Origin: Shinella zoogloeoides
Lineage (GTDB): Bacteria; Pseudomonadota; Alphaproteobacteria; Rhizobiales; Rhizobiaceae
Direction: 5' to 3'
Length of the DNA: 64,000 bases
Assembly (NCBI RefSeq): GCF_033705735.1
Contig: NZ_CP131133.1
Coordinates: 62,001 to 126,000, forward strand
A program made the position numbers and the translations under genes. Below, piece by piece: positions 22,139-30,347 of the stretch. Under the pieces are notes generated by a model. The model saw nothing but the letters and a program-made list of their open reading frames with translations. It was not told the origin of the DNA and did no database searches. The stretch's first letter is position 1. Every line of letters starts with the position of its first letter.

Positions 22139-22366
22139 ATGGAGGAACGAATCCGACGCTACCAACACAATATCCGCACCATCCGCGAATCTGGCTGTGC
22201 GGTTCCTACGACCGCAATGGTCGACACTCTCGATCCGGCCGAGATCGAGATATGGTTTGCGGATAACGCGTTCAATATCGACCGCCTCAAGCAGGTGATG
22301 AAACGCGTGGCGGATTTGCCAGACGACACGTTACTGCCGTCTCCGTTCACCAAACCGGACAGGTAG
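22139..22366 (+). CDS. Small hypothetical protein, possibly a gene fragment
   Basis: A 75-aa frame from ATG 22139 with plausible codon use (TTAMVDTLDPAEIEIWFADN then RLKQVMKRVADLPDD). The frame stays open upstream to 22043 without a clear ribosome-binding site. A different frame just before it (22024-22150) also looks gene-like (MDFVRAFGSFEVPLRRLEEP), so this may be the 3' part of a longer gene broken by a frameshift. No family recognised. Confidence 0.35.
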   Translation: MEERIRRYQHNIRTIRESGCAVPTTAMVDTLDPAEIEIWFADNAFNIDRLKQVMKRVADLPDDTLLPSPFTKPDR

Positions 22367-22502
22367 CTCTTCCTGGACGGTGGACGGCTCACGCCGCAGA
22401 AGTATCAGCCCGCTACGGTCCGAACTGCCGCTGTTATCTACCCCGCAATAGAGATGGCGGCTCACTCTACCAAACGGACCGGGGCCGCCTCGCAGACGAA
22501 AA

Positions 22503-22859
22503 TCAACTTTCGTGCTGTCGCCCGATCGTCTCCAGAACCTCGTAGTGGTCGACAAACGCGCCGGGTCCTTCGTTCAGCAACGCCAATACGCTGGACTGAC
22601 ACACTGGGACCGTCTCTACCTTTTCGATATTCGTCGCTTCCCATTCCATATCCGGATCGGCGGCGATGTCGTCGCGCATCGCAAGAACGGTGCGCCTCAC
22701 TTCTTCGTAGTTGTCGAAGAAAATATCGCGTAGCCCTGTCGGTTTCCAGCGCTCGTCGAGCGGGATCCTGGCATCGGCGTAGGTATAAAAAGTGAAGACG
22801 AGACCTTCAGCCAACGGTTTCTCCTGAAGCAACTTCGGCGGTACGTCCCCGCCGTTCAA
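22503..22859 (-). CDS. Conserved-looking hypothetical protein
   Basis: A 118-aa acidic protein of unknown family (EGLVFTFYTYADARIPLDER, then EEVRRTVLAMRDDIAADPDM). The only start after an in-frame TGA at 22863-22865 is a TTG at 22859, which is weak. The same frame is open for more than 80 codons on the other side of that TGA, so this may be the 3' part of one gene interrupted by a stop codon. It faces leftward, against most neighbouring genes. Confidence 0.5.
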   Translation of the reverse strand: MNGGDVPPKLLQEKPLAEGLVFTFYTYADARIPLDERWKPTGLRDIFFDNYEEVRRTVLAMRDDIAADPDMEWEATNIEKVETVPVCQSSVLALLNEGPGAFVDHYEVLETIGRQHES

Positions 22860-22862
22860 TGC

Positions 22863-23111
22863 TCAATGACCCCATGATCGGGGGGTTGGAAACCGTGTGA
22901 AACGGCCCTGAGCTTTTAGTTCGGAGAACCTGGACATAGCGTCAGGCCCCCCGACCCAAAGGTCAAGGAGGTGATGCTGTATCGGCCAGCACCAACCGTT
23001 CACAGGGGTTTCCACGCCCCAAAGCGGCACGTACCGCTTCGGGGCGGAAGATAGGACATCCCGTTGAATTTGTCCTGAAATTTCTTCACTCGCCCCCGCG
23101 TAACGCGCCAT
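22863..23111 (-). CDS. Possible small protein or 5' part of the next gene
   Basis: An 82-aa frame from ATG 23111 with GGAAA just upstream, ending at the TGA at 22863. It is in the same frame as the 118-aa protein that follows two codons later. Composition (PVNGWCWPIQHHLLDLWVGG) is compatible with a real protein, but the 5' end runs close to the GA-rich leader of the opposite strand. Low confidence. Confidence 0.28.
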   Translation of the reverse strand: MARYAGASEEISGQIQRDVLSSAPKRYVPLWGVETPVNGWCWPIQHHLLDLWVGGPDAMSRFSELKAQGRFTRFPTPRSWGH

Positions 23112-23156
23112 TTTCCGAACCGTGCCGATGGCGCGGGCGGCCGGGAATGGGAAAGG

Positions 23157-23250
23157 GAACCGGCGAAGGGAGAGGGAGAGGGGGGCGGCGCGGCGGTGGC
23201 GAGTTGAGAGGCTGGAGAGAGGCTCCGGCTGCTCGCCATGGAGCCGCACC
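23157..23250 (+). repeat. Family B GA-rich leader, copy 1
   Basis: A purine tract (GGGAGAGGGAGAGGGG) followed about 35 nt later by GAGGCTGGAGAGAGGCTCC, ending at the ATG of the first PAPS-reductase-like gene. The same arrangement precedes genes at 25078, 35733, 37198, 40420 and 49116. Function unknown; a structured 5' untranslated region is the simplest reading. Confidence 0.6.
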
Positions 23251-24402
23251 ATGCGTCACTATCCGAATGTGGACCACGCGCGCCAGCGATTTGCCACCCA
23301 TAGGACACAGCCGGCGATATCGATTGCCCGCGCTTTCCCTTCGATCTCCATCTTGCCGCCGATTGCAGGTCTGCTCGAGCAAGGCGCGGCCGTGGCCATC
23401 GGGGTCTCGGGCGGCAAGGACAGCCAGGCCGCCGCCATGGCGACCTTCGAGTATCTCGACAGGATCGGGCATTCCGGCCCGCGCCTGCTGATCCATGCCG
23501 ATCTCGGCTCGGTCGAATGGGCGGATTCGCTACCGACATGCGCGCAACTATCCGATCGCCTCGGCGCCGAGCTCATTGTCGTCTGCCGCAAGCAAGGTGG
23601 GCTGATGGACCGCTGGGAAAGCCGCTGGCGATCCAACGTCGCGCGCTACGAAAACCTCAGCACCGTGACCCTCGTCCCGTGCTGGAGCACGCCAGCTATG
23701 AGGTTCTGTACGTCCGAGATGAAGACCTCAAAAATCCATGCGGAACTCAAACGCCGGTTTTCCAGACTGCCGATCATCAGCGTGACCGGCGTCCGGCGCG
23801 AGGAAAGCCCGCAGCGCGCCCGCGCCGAAATCTTCGATCACAAACCGGGCGAGCGCATATGGACCTGGCGGCCGATACTCGACTGGTCCGAGGCGGAGGT
23901 CTTTTCAGCGCTCGATTTCTGGGGCATCGAACCCCATCCCGCCTATCGCCGGTTTGGTCTCACGCGCGTGTCGTGCCGTTTCTGTATCATGTCGAGCCTT
24001 CCCGATCTGGTAGCCGCCGCGGCGCAGCCCGAAGCGCACGACCTCTATCGACAGATGGTTGGTCTCGAATGCCGCAGCACGTTCGCGTTTCAAAGCAGCC
24101 GCTGGTTGGGCGATATCGCTCCTCATCTGCTTGAGCCGAGGATCCGCGATCTTTTCGCCATGGCCAAGGAAAAGGCGGGCCGTCGTCGTGAGGTGGAACG
24201 CCGGCTGACGAAGCCGATGCTCTATGTGAAAGGTTGGCCCACCCGGATGCTCTCCGACGGGGAGGCAGACCTTCTCGCCGAGGTGCGCTCGGAGGTCGGC
24301 GCGATGCTGGGATTTCGCGCGCGACATGTCGACCGCGTCTCTATCCATGCTCGTTATGCTGAGCTGCTCGATCTTCAGGCCAGCCGGGGGAGGGCCGCAT
24401 GA
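23251..24402 (+). CDS. PAPS-reductase/ATP-pyrophosphatase family protein 1
   Basis: A 383-aa protein of the adenine-nucleotide alpha-hydrolase fold shared by CysH and DndC. The pyrophosphate loop SGGKDS is at residues 53-58. Three cysteines (C153 in MRFCTSEMK, C242 and C245 in SCRFC) could hold an iron-sulfur cluster, as in DndC-like proteins. The ATG at 23251 ends a GA-rich leader. The 3' end overlaps the DUF6884-like gene by ATGA. No sulfate-assimilation genes are nearby, so nucleic-acid modification or nucleotide chemistry is more likely than cysteine synthesis; that is inference. A second, divergent member lies at 36059. Confidence 0.82.
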   Translation: MRHYPNVDHARQRFATHRTQPAISIARAFPSISILPPIAGLLEQGAAVAIGVSGGKDSQAAAMATFEYLDRIGHSGPRLLIHADLGSVEWADSLPTCAQLSDRLGAELIVVCRKQGGLMDRWESRWRSNVARYENLSTVTLVPCWSTPAMRFCTSEMKTSKIHAELKRRFSRLPIISVTGVRREESPQRARAEIFDHKPGERIWTWRPILDWSEAEVFSALDFWGIEPHPAYRRFGLTRVSCRFCIMSSLPDLVAAAAQPEAHDLYRQMVGLECRSTFAFQSSRWLGDIAPHLLEPRIRDLFAMAKEKAGRRREVERRLTKPMLYVKGWPTRMLSDGEADLLAEVRSEVGAMLGFRARHVDRVSIHARYAELLDLQASRGRAA

Positions 24403-24977
24403 CCGAAACGTCGCCTTCCCAACGCTTGCTGATCCTTTCGTGCTCGATGACCAAGCGCGACGGCCCGCAATATATGCCGGCGCGTGACCGATACGATGGA
24501 CCGCTCTGGCGCACTCTGCGTCATGTCGATCCCGACGAACAGAAGGCACGGGTTGCCTTTCTGTCGGCCGAGTACGGTTTTCGTGAGGCCAGGACCACTG
24601 TCGAAAACTACGATCGACGGATGACGCCGGAGATTGCGACCGCCATGAAGGCCGGCGGCCTTGGCACGCGATGGCCACTGCCAAAAACCCAGCGACTCGT
24701 GATGCCATCGGGCGAGCATCCGGGCATGCACATCGCCTCGATGACGGAGCATGGCCGGAAACCGTTCGTCGACGTCTGCCTCGTCGGTGGCGCTCTCTAT
24801 CTCGACGTCATGCAGCACTTCGTCGACCTGTTTCAGGAGGATGGTTTTGTCACGGGGAGCGCCGCGATCACGGAAATCTGCGCGCCGATCGGCATCATGC
24901 GGCAGCAGATGGCGATCTGGCTGAACAGTTGCCCGCGCGATGCCAGCGGCGACGCGGGCGCTGGCGGCAGGCGGTGA
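24399..24977 (+). CDS. DUF6884/YaaA-like protein
   Basis: A 192-aa protein resembling DUF6884: LLILSCSMTKRDG near residue 10, PARDRYDGPLWRTLR, AFLSAEYGFREA and VDVCLVGGALYLDVM. These small proteins sit near phage and plasmid DNA-modification genes. The start ATG overlaps the preceding stop (ATGA), so it is coupled to the PAPS-reductase-like protein and probably works with it. No catalytic residues can be assigned with confidence. Confidence 0.6.
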   Translation: MTETSPSQRLLILSCSMTKRDGPQYMPARDRYDGPLWRTLRHVDPDEQKARVAFLSAEYGFREARTTVENYDRRMTPEIATAMKAGGLGTRWPLPKTQRLVMPSGEHPGMHIASMTEHGRKPFVDVCLVGGALYLDVMQHFVDLFQEDGFVTGSAAITEICAPIGIMRQQMAIWLNSCPRDASGDAGAGGRR

Positions 24978-24984
24978 GGCCGGC

Positions 24985-25077
24985 GGCCGGCAAAAGAGGG
25001 GGAGGGGGGACGGGGCGTTCGTGGCGGATTGAGGTGGCTGGAGAGAGGTTCCGGCCGGTCCGCCGCGGAGAATTGAC
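24985..25077 (+). repeat. Family B GA-rich leader, copy 2
   Basis: GAGGGGGAGGGGGG followed by TGAGGTGGCTGGAGAGAGG and TTCCGG, ending in AATTGAC directly before the ATG of the ParB-like gene. The closest relative is copy 1 at 23157; the two share GGCTGGAGAGAGG and a following TCCGG. Confidence 0.6.
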
Positions 25078-27222
25078 ATGGCACAGGCCATTCAGAAGAT
25101 CGCGCTCAACGTCGGGCGCGATATCCCCTTCAACAAGCTCGTCCTCAGCCAGCAGAACGTGCGCAAGACCAAGGCCGGCGTCTCTATCGAGGAACTTGCC
25201 GACGACATCGCTCGCCGCGGGCTGCTGACCAGCATCAACGTGCGTCCGGAACGGGACGCCGAGGGCAAGGAGACCGGCATCTACCGCATTCCTGCCGGCG
25301 GCCGCCGCTATCGCGCGCTGAAGCTTCTGGTCGACCGGAAGCAACTGACGAAGACCACGGGCGTTCCCTGCATCGTCAGCGAAGGCGAAACCCTCGAAGC
25401 CGAGGACTCGCTTGCCGAAAACGTCAAGCGCGCCGATCTTCATCCGCTCGACGAATTTCGCGCGATGATGGTCTTGCGCGAGCAGGGGCTCGACGAGGAG
25501 GAAATCGCCGCTCGCTTCCACATCTCGGTTGCGACGGTGAAGCAGCGCCTGCGGCTGGCGTCGGTGTCGCCCCGCCTGCTCGAACTCTATGGCGATGACC
25601 AGATGAAGCTCGGCCAGGTCATGGCGTTCTCGATCACCAAGGATCACGCCCGGCAGGAGCAGGTCTGGGAGACGATTTCGCGCACGCAAAGCACCGACCC
25701 CTATTACATCCGCCGGCTGCTCACCGAAACGGCGATCCGGGCGAGCGATCGCCGTTCGGTCTATGTCGGCATCGAAGCCTATGAGGCCGCCGGCGGCATT
25801 GTCATGCGTGATCTCTTCGAGCAGGACAACGGCGGATGGCTTCAGGATCCGGCTCTCCTTGAACAGCTCGTGCTGGAAAAGCTGACGGCAGACGCCGAAG
25901 CGCTGAAGACGGAGGAGGGCTGGAAGTGGGTCGATTCTGCCATCGACTTCCATTTCGGCCACGCGTCCGGTCTTCGCCGCTTCTATGGGAAGCAGGCGGA
26001 GTTCACCGAGGGAGAGCTTGCTCGCCACGATAGCCTGCAGGCGGAGTTCGACAAGCTCAACGCGGAATACGAGGAAGCCGACGAGCACTCCGAGGAGACA
26101 GAAGCGCGCCTCGACGATCTCGACGCCCAGCTGACGGCGCTGAATGAACGCCCGTTTGTTCTCGATCCCGAGGACGTCGCTCGCGGCGGCGCCTTCATCT
26201 CGCTGGCCGGCAACGGTGAAATCAGGATCGAGCGCGGCTTCGTCCGGCCGGAAGACGAGCCTGTCGTCGAGGCGCAGGATGGCGATGGCGCCGAGCAGGA
26301 TGGTGAAGATGGCGACAACACCGCCGCCGCGGAAGGGGGTGGTGTGACGATCAACGGCAAGCCCGTTGGTATCGAGGAGCCTGACGAGGACGACGGCAAG
26401 ATCCGGCCGCTCTCGGAACGGCTCATCGAGGACCTGACTGCGGCCCGCACGCTTGCGCTCAGGAATGCGCTCGCCAATGAGCCGATGATGGCCTTCATCA
26501 CGGTGCTGCACCTGCTCGTGCTGAACACCTTCTATCACTTCCGCACGGCGTCTTGCCTGGAAATCACGGTGCAGCATACGGTCTCGACCAAGACGCAGGG
26601 CCTTTCCGACACGGTCTGGGCGAAGGAGATCGAGCAGCGCCAGGAGGCCTGGGGACACGATCTTCCCGGTGACGCCGACGCGGTTTGGGGCTACCTGATC
26701 GCGCTCGATCATGACAGCCGAATGGCGCTGTTTGCGCATTGCGCGTCGATGTCGCTGAACGCCACGGTCCAGCAATGGAACCGCCGGACCAGGGAAAACC
26801 AGCATGCCGTGCAGCTGGCTCAGACGATCGGGTTCGGCATGGTGGGTGCGGGCTGGACGCCGACGGTCGATAACTATCTCGGCCGCGTGACCAAGGCGCA
26901 CATCCTGCAGGCCGTTCGCGAAGCAAAGGGCGATCAGTCGGCCCAGCTTATCGATCACCTGAAGAAGCAGGACATGGCGCGCGAAGCGGCCCGGCTGCTC
27001 GACGGCAGCGGATGGCTCCCCGAAGTGTTGCGCTATCCCGCCGACGAAGTCGCCGAGGAGGTCGGGACTGCGGAGACGAACGATGCGGTGACCGTCGACG
27101 ACGAGGACGTCGAAGCCGGCGACGTCGTGCTGCCGGCATTCCTGACCGAGGAGCTGGATGGCGAGCAGACTGACGCCGACGCTGATGACGATCAGGACGG
27201 GCATCTCGAAGCCGCGGAATAA
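25078..27222 (+). CDS. Large ParB/Spo0J-domain protein (plasmid accessory type)
   Basis: A 714-aa protein. Residues 15-125 are a ParB N-terminal domain with RIPAGGRRYRA (70-80) and ENVKRADLHPLDEFRA (114-129), the CTP/DNA-binding boxes. A helix-turn-helix follows (DEEEIAARFHISVATVKQRLRLA). The middle has a glutamate-rich helical segment (about 325-365), an acidic low-complexity stretch near 395-440 and a long C-terminal domain. It is about twice the length of partition ParB and has no ParA partner here. Comparable long ParB-like proteins occur in conjugative leading regions, which suits its position. Confidence 0.88.
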   Translation: MAQAIQKIALNVGRDIPFNKLVLSQQNVRKTKAGVSIEELADDIARRGLLTSINVRPERDAEGKETGIYRIPAGGRRYRALKLLVDRKQLTKTTGVPCIVSEGETLEAEDSLAENVKRADLHPLDEFRAMMVLREQGLDEEEIAARFHISVATVKQRLRLASVSPRLLELYGDDQMKLGQVMAFSITKDHARQEQVWETISRTQSTDPYYIRRLLTETAIRASDRRSVYVGIEAYEAAGGIVMRDLFEQDNGGWLQDPALLEQLVLEKLTADAEALKTEEGWKWVDSAIDFHFGHASGLRRFYGKQAEFTEGELARHDSLQAEFDKLNAEYEEADEHSEETEARLDDLDAQLTALNERPFVLDPEDVARGGAFISLAGNGEIRIERGFVRPEDEPVVEAQDGDGAEQDGEDGDNTAAAEGGGVTINGKPVGIEEPDEDDGKIRPLSERLIEDLTAARTLALRNALANEPMMAFITVLHLLVLNTFYHFRTASCLEITVQHTVSTKTQGLSDTVWAKEIEQRQEAWGHDLPGDADAVWGYLIALDHDSRMALFAHCASMSLNATVQQWNRRTRENQHAVQLAQTIGFGMVGAGWTPTVDNYLGRVTKAHILQAVREAKGDQSAQLIDHLKKQDMAREAARLLDGSGWLPEVLRYPADEVAEEVGTAETNDAVTVDDEDVEAGDVVLPAFLTEELDGEQTDADADDDQDGHLEAAE

Positions 27223-27250
27223 ATCCTCGGACCAACAACGATCGATCCAG

Positions 27251-27301
27251 GGCCCGGCCGTCGCGCCGGGCCTTTCTGTTTCTCGAAACTCGGAGACGAA
27301 C
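27251..27301 (+). terminator. Family A hairpin with adjacent ribosome-binding site, copy 1
   Basis: GGCCCGGC and GCCGGGCC arms (27251-27272) are followed by TTTCTGTTTC and then CGGAGACGAAC before the ATG at 27302. It looks like an intrinsic terminator for the ParB-like gene set against the next gene's ribosome-binding site. The same layout recurs at 28263, 29033, 32051 and 34870. Confidence 0.7.
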
Positions 27302-27775
27302 ATGTCCGTCATGACCATCTACGAACGCGCGCCGATCGGCGCAATGATCTCCTTTCGCAATTCGGTTCCGCGGCCATCCGACGAGGACGCCGATGCCCTC
27401 GCCGCCTGGAAGAAATGCAATGGTGCCGGTTGGCTCGTGCGATGCACGCCGCCTCGTTCCAGCATCATCTGGTCGACGGCAGGCGCGATTACGCTCCTAC
27501 CGGGCGAGTTTCAGATGGACCTCGATGCTGCGATCGCCGCCCGCGAAGCCTTTCCACTCGATAGCGATCTCTCGTTCGAGATTGTCCGTCGCCCTCTCGC
27601 CGGCGAAGTTCGTGTCCTTCAGGAATACGGCGCCCACAACATCCTGCTCTACCTTGCCGCAAACATGGCCGACGCCCGTCGTTGGGTCGAAGATAGCGGT
27701 CACATCAATATCCGCCTCGAGGAGGTTTGCGTCGAGGAAATCTGCGCGGATGCTGTCGAAGGGAGGGTGGCGTGA
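27302..27775 (+). CDS. Hypothetical protein upstream of the antirestriction gene
   Basis: A 157-aa protein (ATG 27302 after GGAGACGAAC). Features are MTIYERAPIGAMISFRNSVP at the start, AAWKKCNGAGWLVRC and VRVLQEYGAHNILLYLAANM. It has no membrane segment and no recognised domain. Its stop shares a base with the start of the KlcA/ArdB-like gene (TGATG), so the two are co-translated and may act together against restriction or in early plasmid establishment; that link rests on position. Confidence 0.7.
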   Translation: MSVMTIYERAPIGAMISFRNSVPRPSDEDADALAAWKKCNGAGWLVRCTPPRSSIIWSTAGAITLLPGEFQMDLDAAIAAREAFPLDSDLSFEIVRRPLAGEVRVLQEYGAHNILLYLAANMADARRWVEDSGHINIRLEEVCVEEICADAVEGRVA

Positions 27776-28188
27776 TGTTGAACGATACCACGCGCGCGGT
27801 GATCGTCCCCGACGAAGCCCGTCAGGATTTCCTGCCAATCCTCTTCGGCCGTTCGCACCTGATCGTCGCCGAGAATGCCGTCTATGCCTTGATGGAAAGG
27901 CTTAGCCCTCTCGACTATCGTGGCGGTTCCTGGGACTTCTACGAGCACGAGAGCAAGCCGCTTTTCCTCGCGCCCAGATCCAGGACACGTTTCCGGATCA
28001 CCGGTGACGTCACATGCTTCCAGGGCGAGGTCTCCGCCGAGGCGGCCGGGATCATCGCCACGATGTTCGCCTTCTCGCACCTGTCATTCCAGTTTGAGAC
28101 CGATCGGCTCGTCGAAGGCTATGAGCGCCTCTACGCCTATTCCGCGGATCATCCCGAGGCCTCCGAGATATTCCAGGCAATCGACTGA
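27775..28188 (+). CDS. KlcA/ArdB-family antirestriction protein
   Basis: A 137-aa protein matching the KlcA/ArdB family: VPDEARQDFLPILFG near the N-terminus, ALMERLSPLDYRGGSWDFYE (about 38-57) and EVSAEAAGIIATMFAFSHLS. Members block type I restriction in vivo without resembling DNA, protecting a plasmid newly arrived in a recipient. The start ATG at 27775 is coupled to the gene before it. Its place on the inferred leading side of oriT fits early action. Confidence 0.85.
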   Translation: MLNDTTRAVIVPDEARQDFLPILFGRSHLIVAENAVYALMERLSPLDYRGGSWDFYEHESKPLFLAPRSRTRFRITGDVTCFQGEVSAEAAGIIATMFAFSHLSFQFETDRLVEGYERLYAYSADHPEASEIFQAID

Positions 28189-28262
28189 AGCCCACTCGCA
28201 CGACTGCGGGTCGCGGGCGTTCCGCAGTGAGCTGCGACCCACAGATCGTTTCCCACTTCACC

Positions 28263-28294
28263 AGCCCGGTTGGCGCGAGAGCGGCGACCGGGCT
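28263..28294 (+). terminator. Family A hairpin with adjacent ribosome-binding site, copy 2
   Basis: AGCCCGGT (28263-28270) and ACCGGGCT (28287-28294) form a perfect 8-bp stem with a 16-base loop. It is followed by CTTTCGTTTCAGGAGCTTGAG and the ATG at 28316; CGTTTCAGGAG is shared exactly with the copy at 29033. Confidence 0.7.
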
Positions 28295-28315
28295 CTTTCG
28301 TTTCAGGAGCTTGAG

Positions 28316-28738
28316 ATGCCCGACTACACCATTGAGACCAGCTACCGCCTGCCAGCCTACCGTCATCGCACCTACCAGGCCGATACCGCTGCGCTCGCCT
28401 GCCGGCAGGCCATCGAGGACGATGACTGGTCTGGCGAGAAGCTGAGCTACGAAGATGCCGGCGAGACTTACGTGTCCGGCATATGGAACGGGGTCGATAC
28501 CGCCTATTCCGGCCATGCAGTCCCTGTTCCCTCCCACTTTTCGGAAACGACCGAGCGAAAGGTCAGGCACTTCGAAATCCTGCTTGGGCTGCTGAAGCTT
28601 CTGCTCGCTGACGTCCAGGCCGGCCGGGCGGCATCGGACGACTGGATCGAGCGTGCCATCTCTGCCGTCGCGCGCGGCGAGGCGATCCTCTCAGGCGCTC
28701 GCGATCCTGACGATCCTGCCGAGGGAGAGCGGCTATGA
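28316..28738 (+). CDS. Hypothetical protein
   Basis: A 140-aa soluble protein starting at ATG 28316 behind CAGGAGCTTGAG. The N-terminal half (YTIETSYRLPAYRHRTYQAD, then EDDDWSGEKLSYEDAGETYV) suggests a small beta-rich domain; the C-terminal half is helical. Its stop overlaps the next start in an ATGA junction. The following 90-aa protein has a similar opening pattern (alternating hydrophobic start, then ALEADSDAEAIEKAK), so the two may be related. No function can be assigned. Confidence 0.65.
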   Translation: MPDYTIETSYRLPAYRHRTYQADTAALACRQAIEDDDWSGEKLSYEDAGETYVSGIWNGVDTAYSGHAVPVPSHFSETTERKVRHFEILLGLLKLLLADVQAGRAASDDWIERAISAVARGEAILSGARDPDDPAEGERL

Positions 28739-29007
28739 CGCAATACAAAGTCAAAATCGGATTCTGGCTCAGCGCCTATGACGGGTTCGCTCTCGAGGCC
28801 GATAGCGATGCCGAGGCGATCGAGAAAGCCAAGGCAGCCGCCACGGTGGCCATGGAGGCATCCGATCAGCCGGAACACATCGAGATCGACCAACGGCGCG
28901 AAGGCACCATCATCTATATCGATCGCGTTACAGCGGACGGAACGGAACCCGTCATCGAAAATGTCGAGTTTGACGACGACCGCATCCACCCGGCGCCAGC
29001 GCGCTGA
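28735..29007 (+). CDS. Small acidic hypothetical protein
   Basis: A 90-aa protein beginning MTQYKVKIGFWLSAYDGFAL, followed by a helical ADSDAEAIEKAKAAATVAME and an acidic C-terminal half. It is coupled to the preceding gene by an ATGA overlap and followed by a family A hairpin. Size and acidity recall plasmid-encoded DNA mimics, but that is only a composition argument. Confidence 0.6.
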   Translation: MTQYKVKIGFWLSAYDGFALEADSDAEAIEKAKAAATVAMEASDQPEHIEIDQRREGTIIYIDRVTADGTEPVIENVEFDDDRIHPAPAR

Positions 29008-29032
29008 GCTTCATCCCTTTTCTTTCCACCGA

Positions 29033-29050
29033 CCCGGCCCTTGCGCCGGG
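29033..29050 (+). terminator. Family A hairpin with adjacent ribosome-binding site, copy 3
   Basis: CCCGGC (29033-29038) and GCCGGG (29045-29050) form a compact stem followed by CTTTCACGTTTCAGGAG and the ATG at 29075. The stem ends 24 nt before the start codon, so folding or transcription termination here would affect expression of the next gene. Confidence 0.7.
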
Positions 29051-29074
29051 CTTTCACGTTTCAGGAGACGACTT

Positions 29075-30265
29075 ATGAATACCATGATTTCCAGTCCGCC
29101 CGCCGTATCCTCCGGCTTCAAGGTCGATATCTCGCGCGGCGAGCGCATCGGCCGTGTATCGTCCGAGTGGTTCTCTCGGCCGGACGACGAGCGCTACCTT
29201 TCGCTCTCCGACCTCCATCGCGCGGTCAGCGAGCGGACGGAACGCGCCCGTGTCCGGACCGTCGAGAGCGCGGACATCCGCGTCGAGGCGACACGCGACA
29301 ACGCCGAGCGCCTTTCCCTTGTGGTTCCCGGCAGCCGTGTGCCGTTGGCGCCGACCCATTGGAGCTACGGCCAATTGTGCAGCCTCGTCGGCGCGCCGGC
29401 GAGCTACATGCGCCAGCTTCCCGCGCCGCTTGCCGCGATCAATCTCCAGCACGGGCTGCTGAACCACAGTGCCGAACTGGTCAAGACCCTGGAAATGGAC
29501 GACGGGCGGGTCGAGTTGCGCGCCGTGACCGGCCCCGAATACGGGCGCATCTGGGATAAAGAACTTGTCGCGGCTGTGATGAGCATTGCCGGCAATGGGA
29601 CCGGCGACACGATCTGGAAGGTGCCGGGCGTCCTCGACTGGGCGACCATGACCCACAATCCTTTCGTCGACGTGACCAAGGACACGACGACGCTTTACGC
29701 CAGTGACAGGGACGTCTTCCTTTTCTTGGTGGATGATACGCACCCCATCGAGGCGGGCCGTCTCCCGAACGGCGAGCCGGACCTTTACTTCCGCGGCTTC
29801 TATGCCTGGAATTCAGAGGTCGGGTCGAAAACACTCGGAATCGCCAGCTTTTATCTTCGTGCCGTGTGCATGAATCGCAACCTGTGGGGCTGCGAAAATT
29901 TCGAGGAAATCACCATTCGGCACTCGAAATTCGCGGCAAAACGCTTCGCGCACGAGGCCGCTCCGGCACTGATGAATTTCGCGAACTCATCGCCCGCGCC
30001 TTTCATCAACGGCATTCGCGCTGCCCGCGAGAAAATAGTCGCCCGCAATGAAGAGGACCGGTCCTGCTTCCTGCGCAAGCGTGGATTCTCCAAGGCGGAA
30101 ACCGGCAAAATCATCGACACGGTCCTCTCGGAGGAGGGGCGACCGCCGGAGTCCATCTTCGATTTCGTGCAGGGCATCACCGCCCTTGCGCGTGGAAAAG
30201 CCCATCAGGACACGCGCCTGGAACTGGAGGGCAAAGCGCGCAAGCTGCTCGAAAGCGCAGCCTGA
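29075..30265 (+). CDS. DUF932-domain protein
   Basis: A 396-aa protein of the DUF932 family, found on plasmids and phages and annotated in some members as phage/plasmid-related protein. Recognisable blocks are YGQLCSLVGAPASYMRQLPA, RAVTGPEYGRIWDKELVAAV, LYASDRDVFLFLVDD, RGFYAWNSEVGSKTLGIASF and CMNRNLWGCENFEEITIRHS. The start at 29075 follows CAGGAG. DUF932 genes often accompany KlcA-like and ParB-like genes in plasmid establishment regions, as here. Biochemical function is unknown. Confidence 0.85.
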   Translation: MNTMISSPPAVSSGFKVDISRGERIGRVSSEWFSRPDDERYLSLSDLHRAVSERTERARVRTVESADIRVEATRDNAERLSLVVPGSRVPLAPTHWSYGQLCSLVGAPASYMRQLPAPLAAINLQHGLLNHSAELVKTLEMDDGRVELRAVTGPEYGRIWDKELVAAVMSIAGNGTGDTIWKVPGVLDWATMTHNPFVDVTKDTTTLYASDRDVFLFLVDDTHPIEAGRLPNGEPDLYFRGFYAWNSEVGSKTLGIASFYLRAVCMNRNLWGCENFEEITIRHSKFAAKRFAHEAAPALMNFANSSPAPFINGIRAAREKIVARNEEDRSCFLRKRGFSKAETGKIIDTVLSEEGRPPESIFDFVQGITALARGKAHQDTRLELEGKARKLLESAA

Positions 30266-30347
30266 CCACGTTCCCGCAAACGCAACCCCTCTATCCCATC
30301 AGCGCCTGGCCACCGTGTCGGGCGTTCGCCATTTTGGAGATCTTACA

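Noticed and set aside
23251..24402. Assimilatory PAPS reductase (cysH)
   Set aside because: The fold fits, but no other sulfur-assimilation gene is nearby and the cysteine layout is closer to DndC-like enzymes.
25078..27222. Plasmid partition ParB with a parS site
   Set aside because: The protein is twice the usual length, no parA or repABC genes are near and no parS-like palindrome was seen beside it.
24895..27318. 807-aa open frame on the minus strand
   Set aside because: It lies entirely opposite the ParB-like gene, whose domain motifs and ribosome-binding site are clear. Long antisense frames are common in GC-rich DNA with strong third-position bias.
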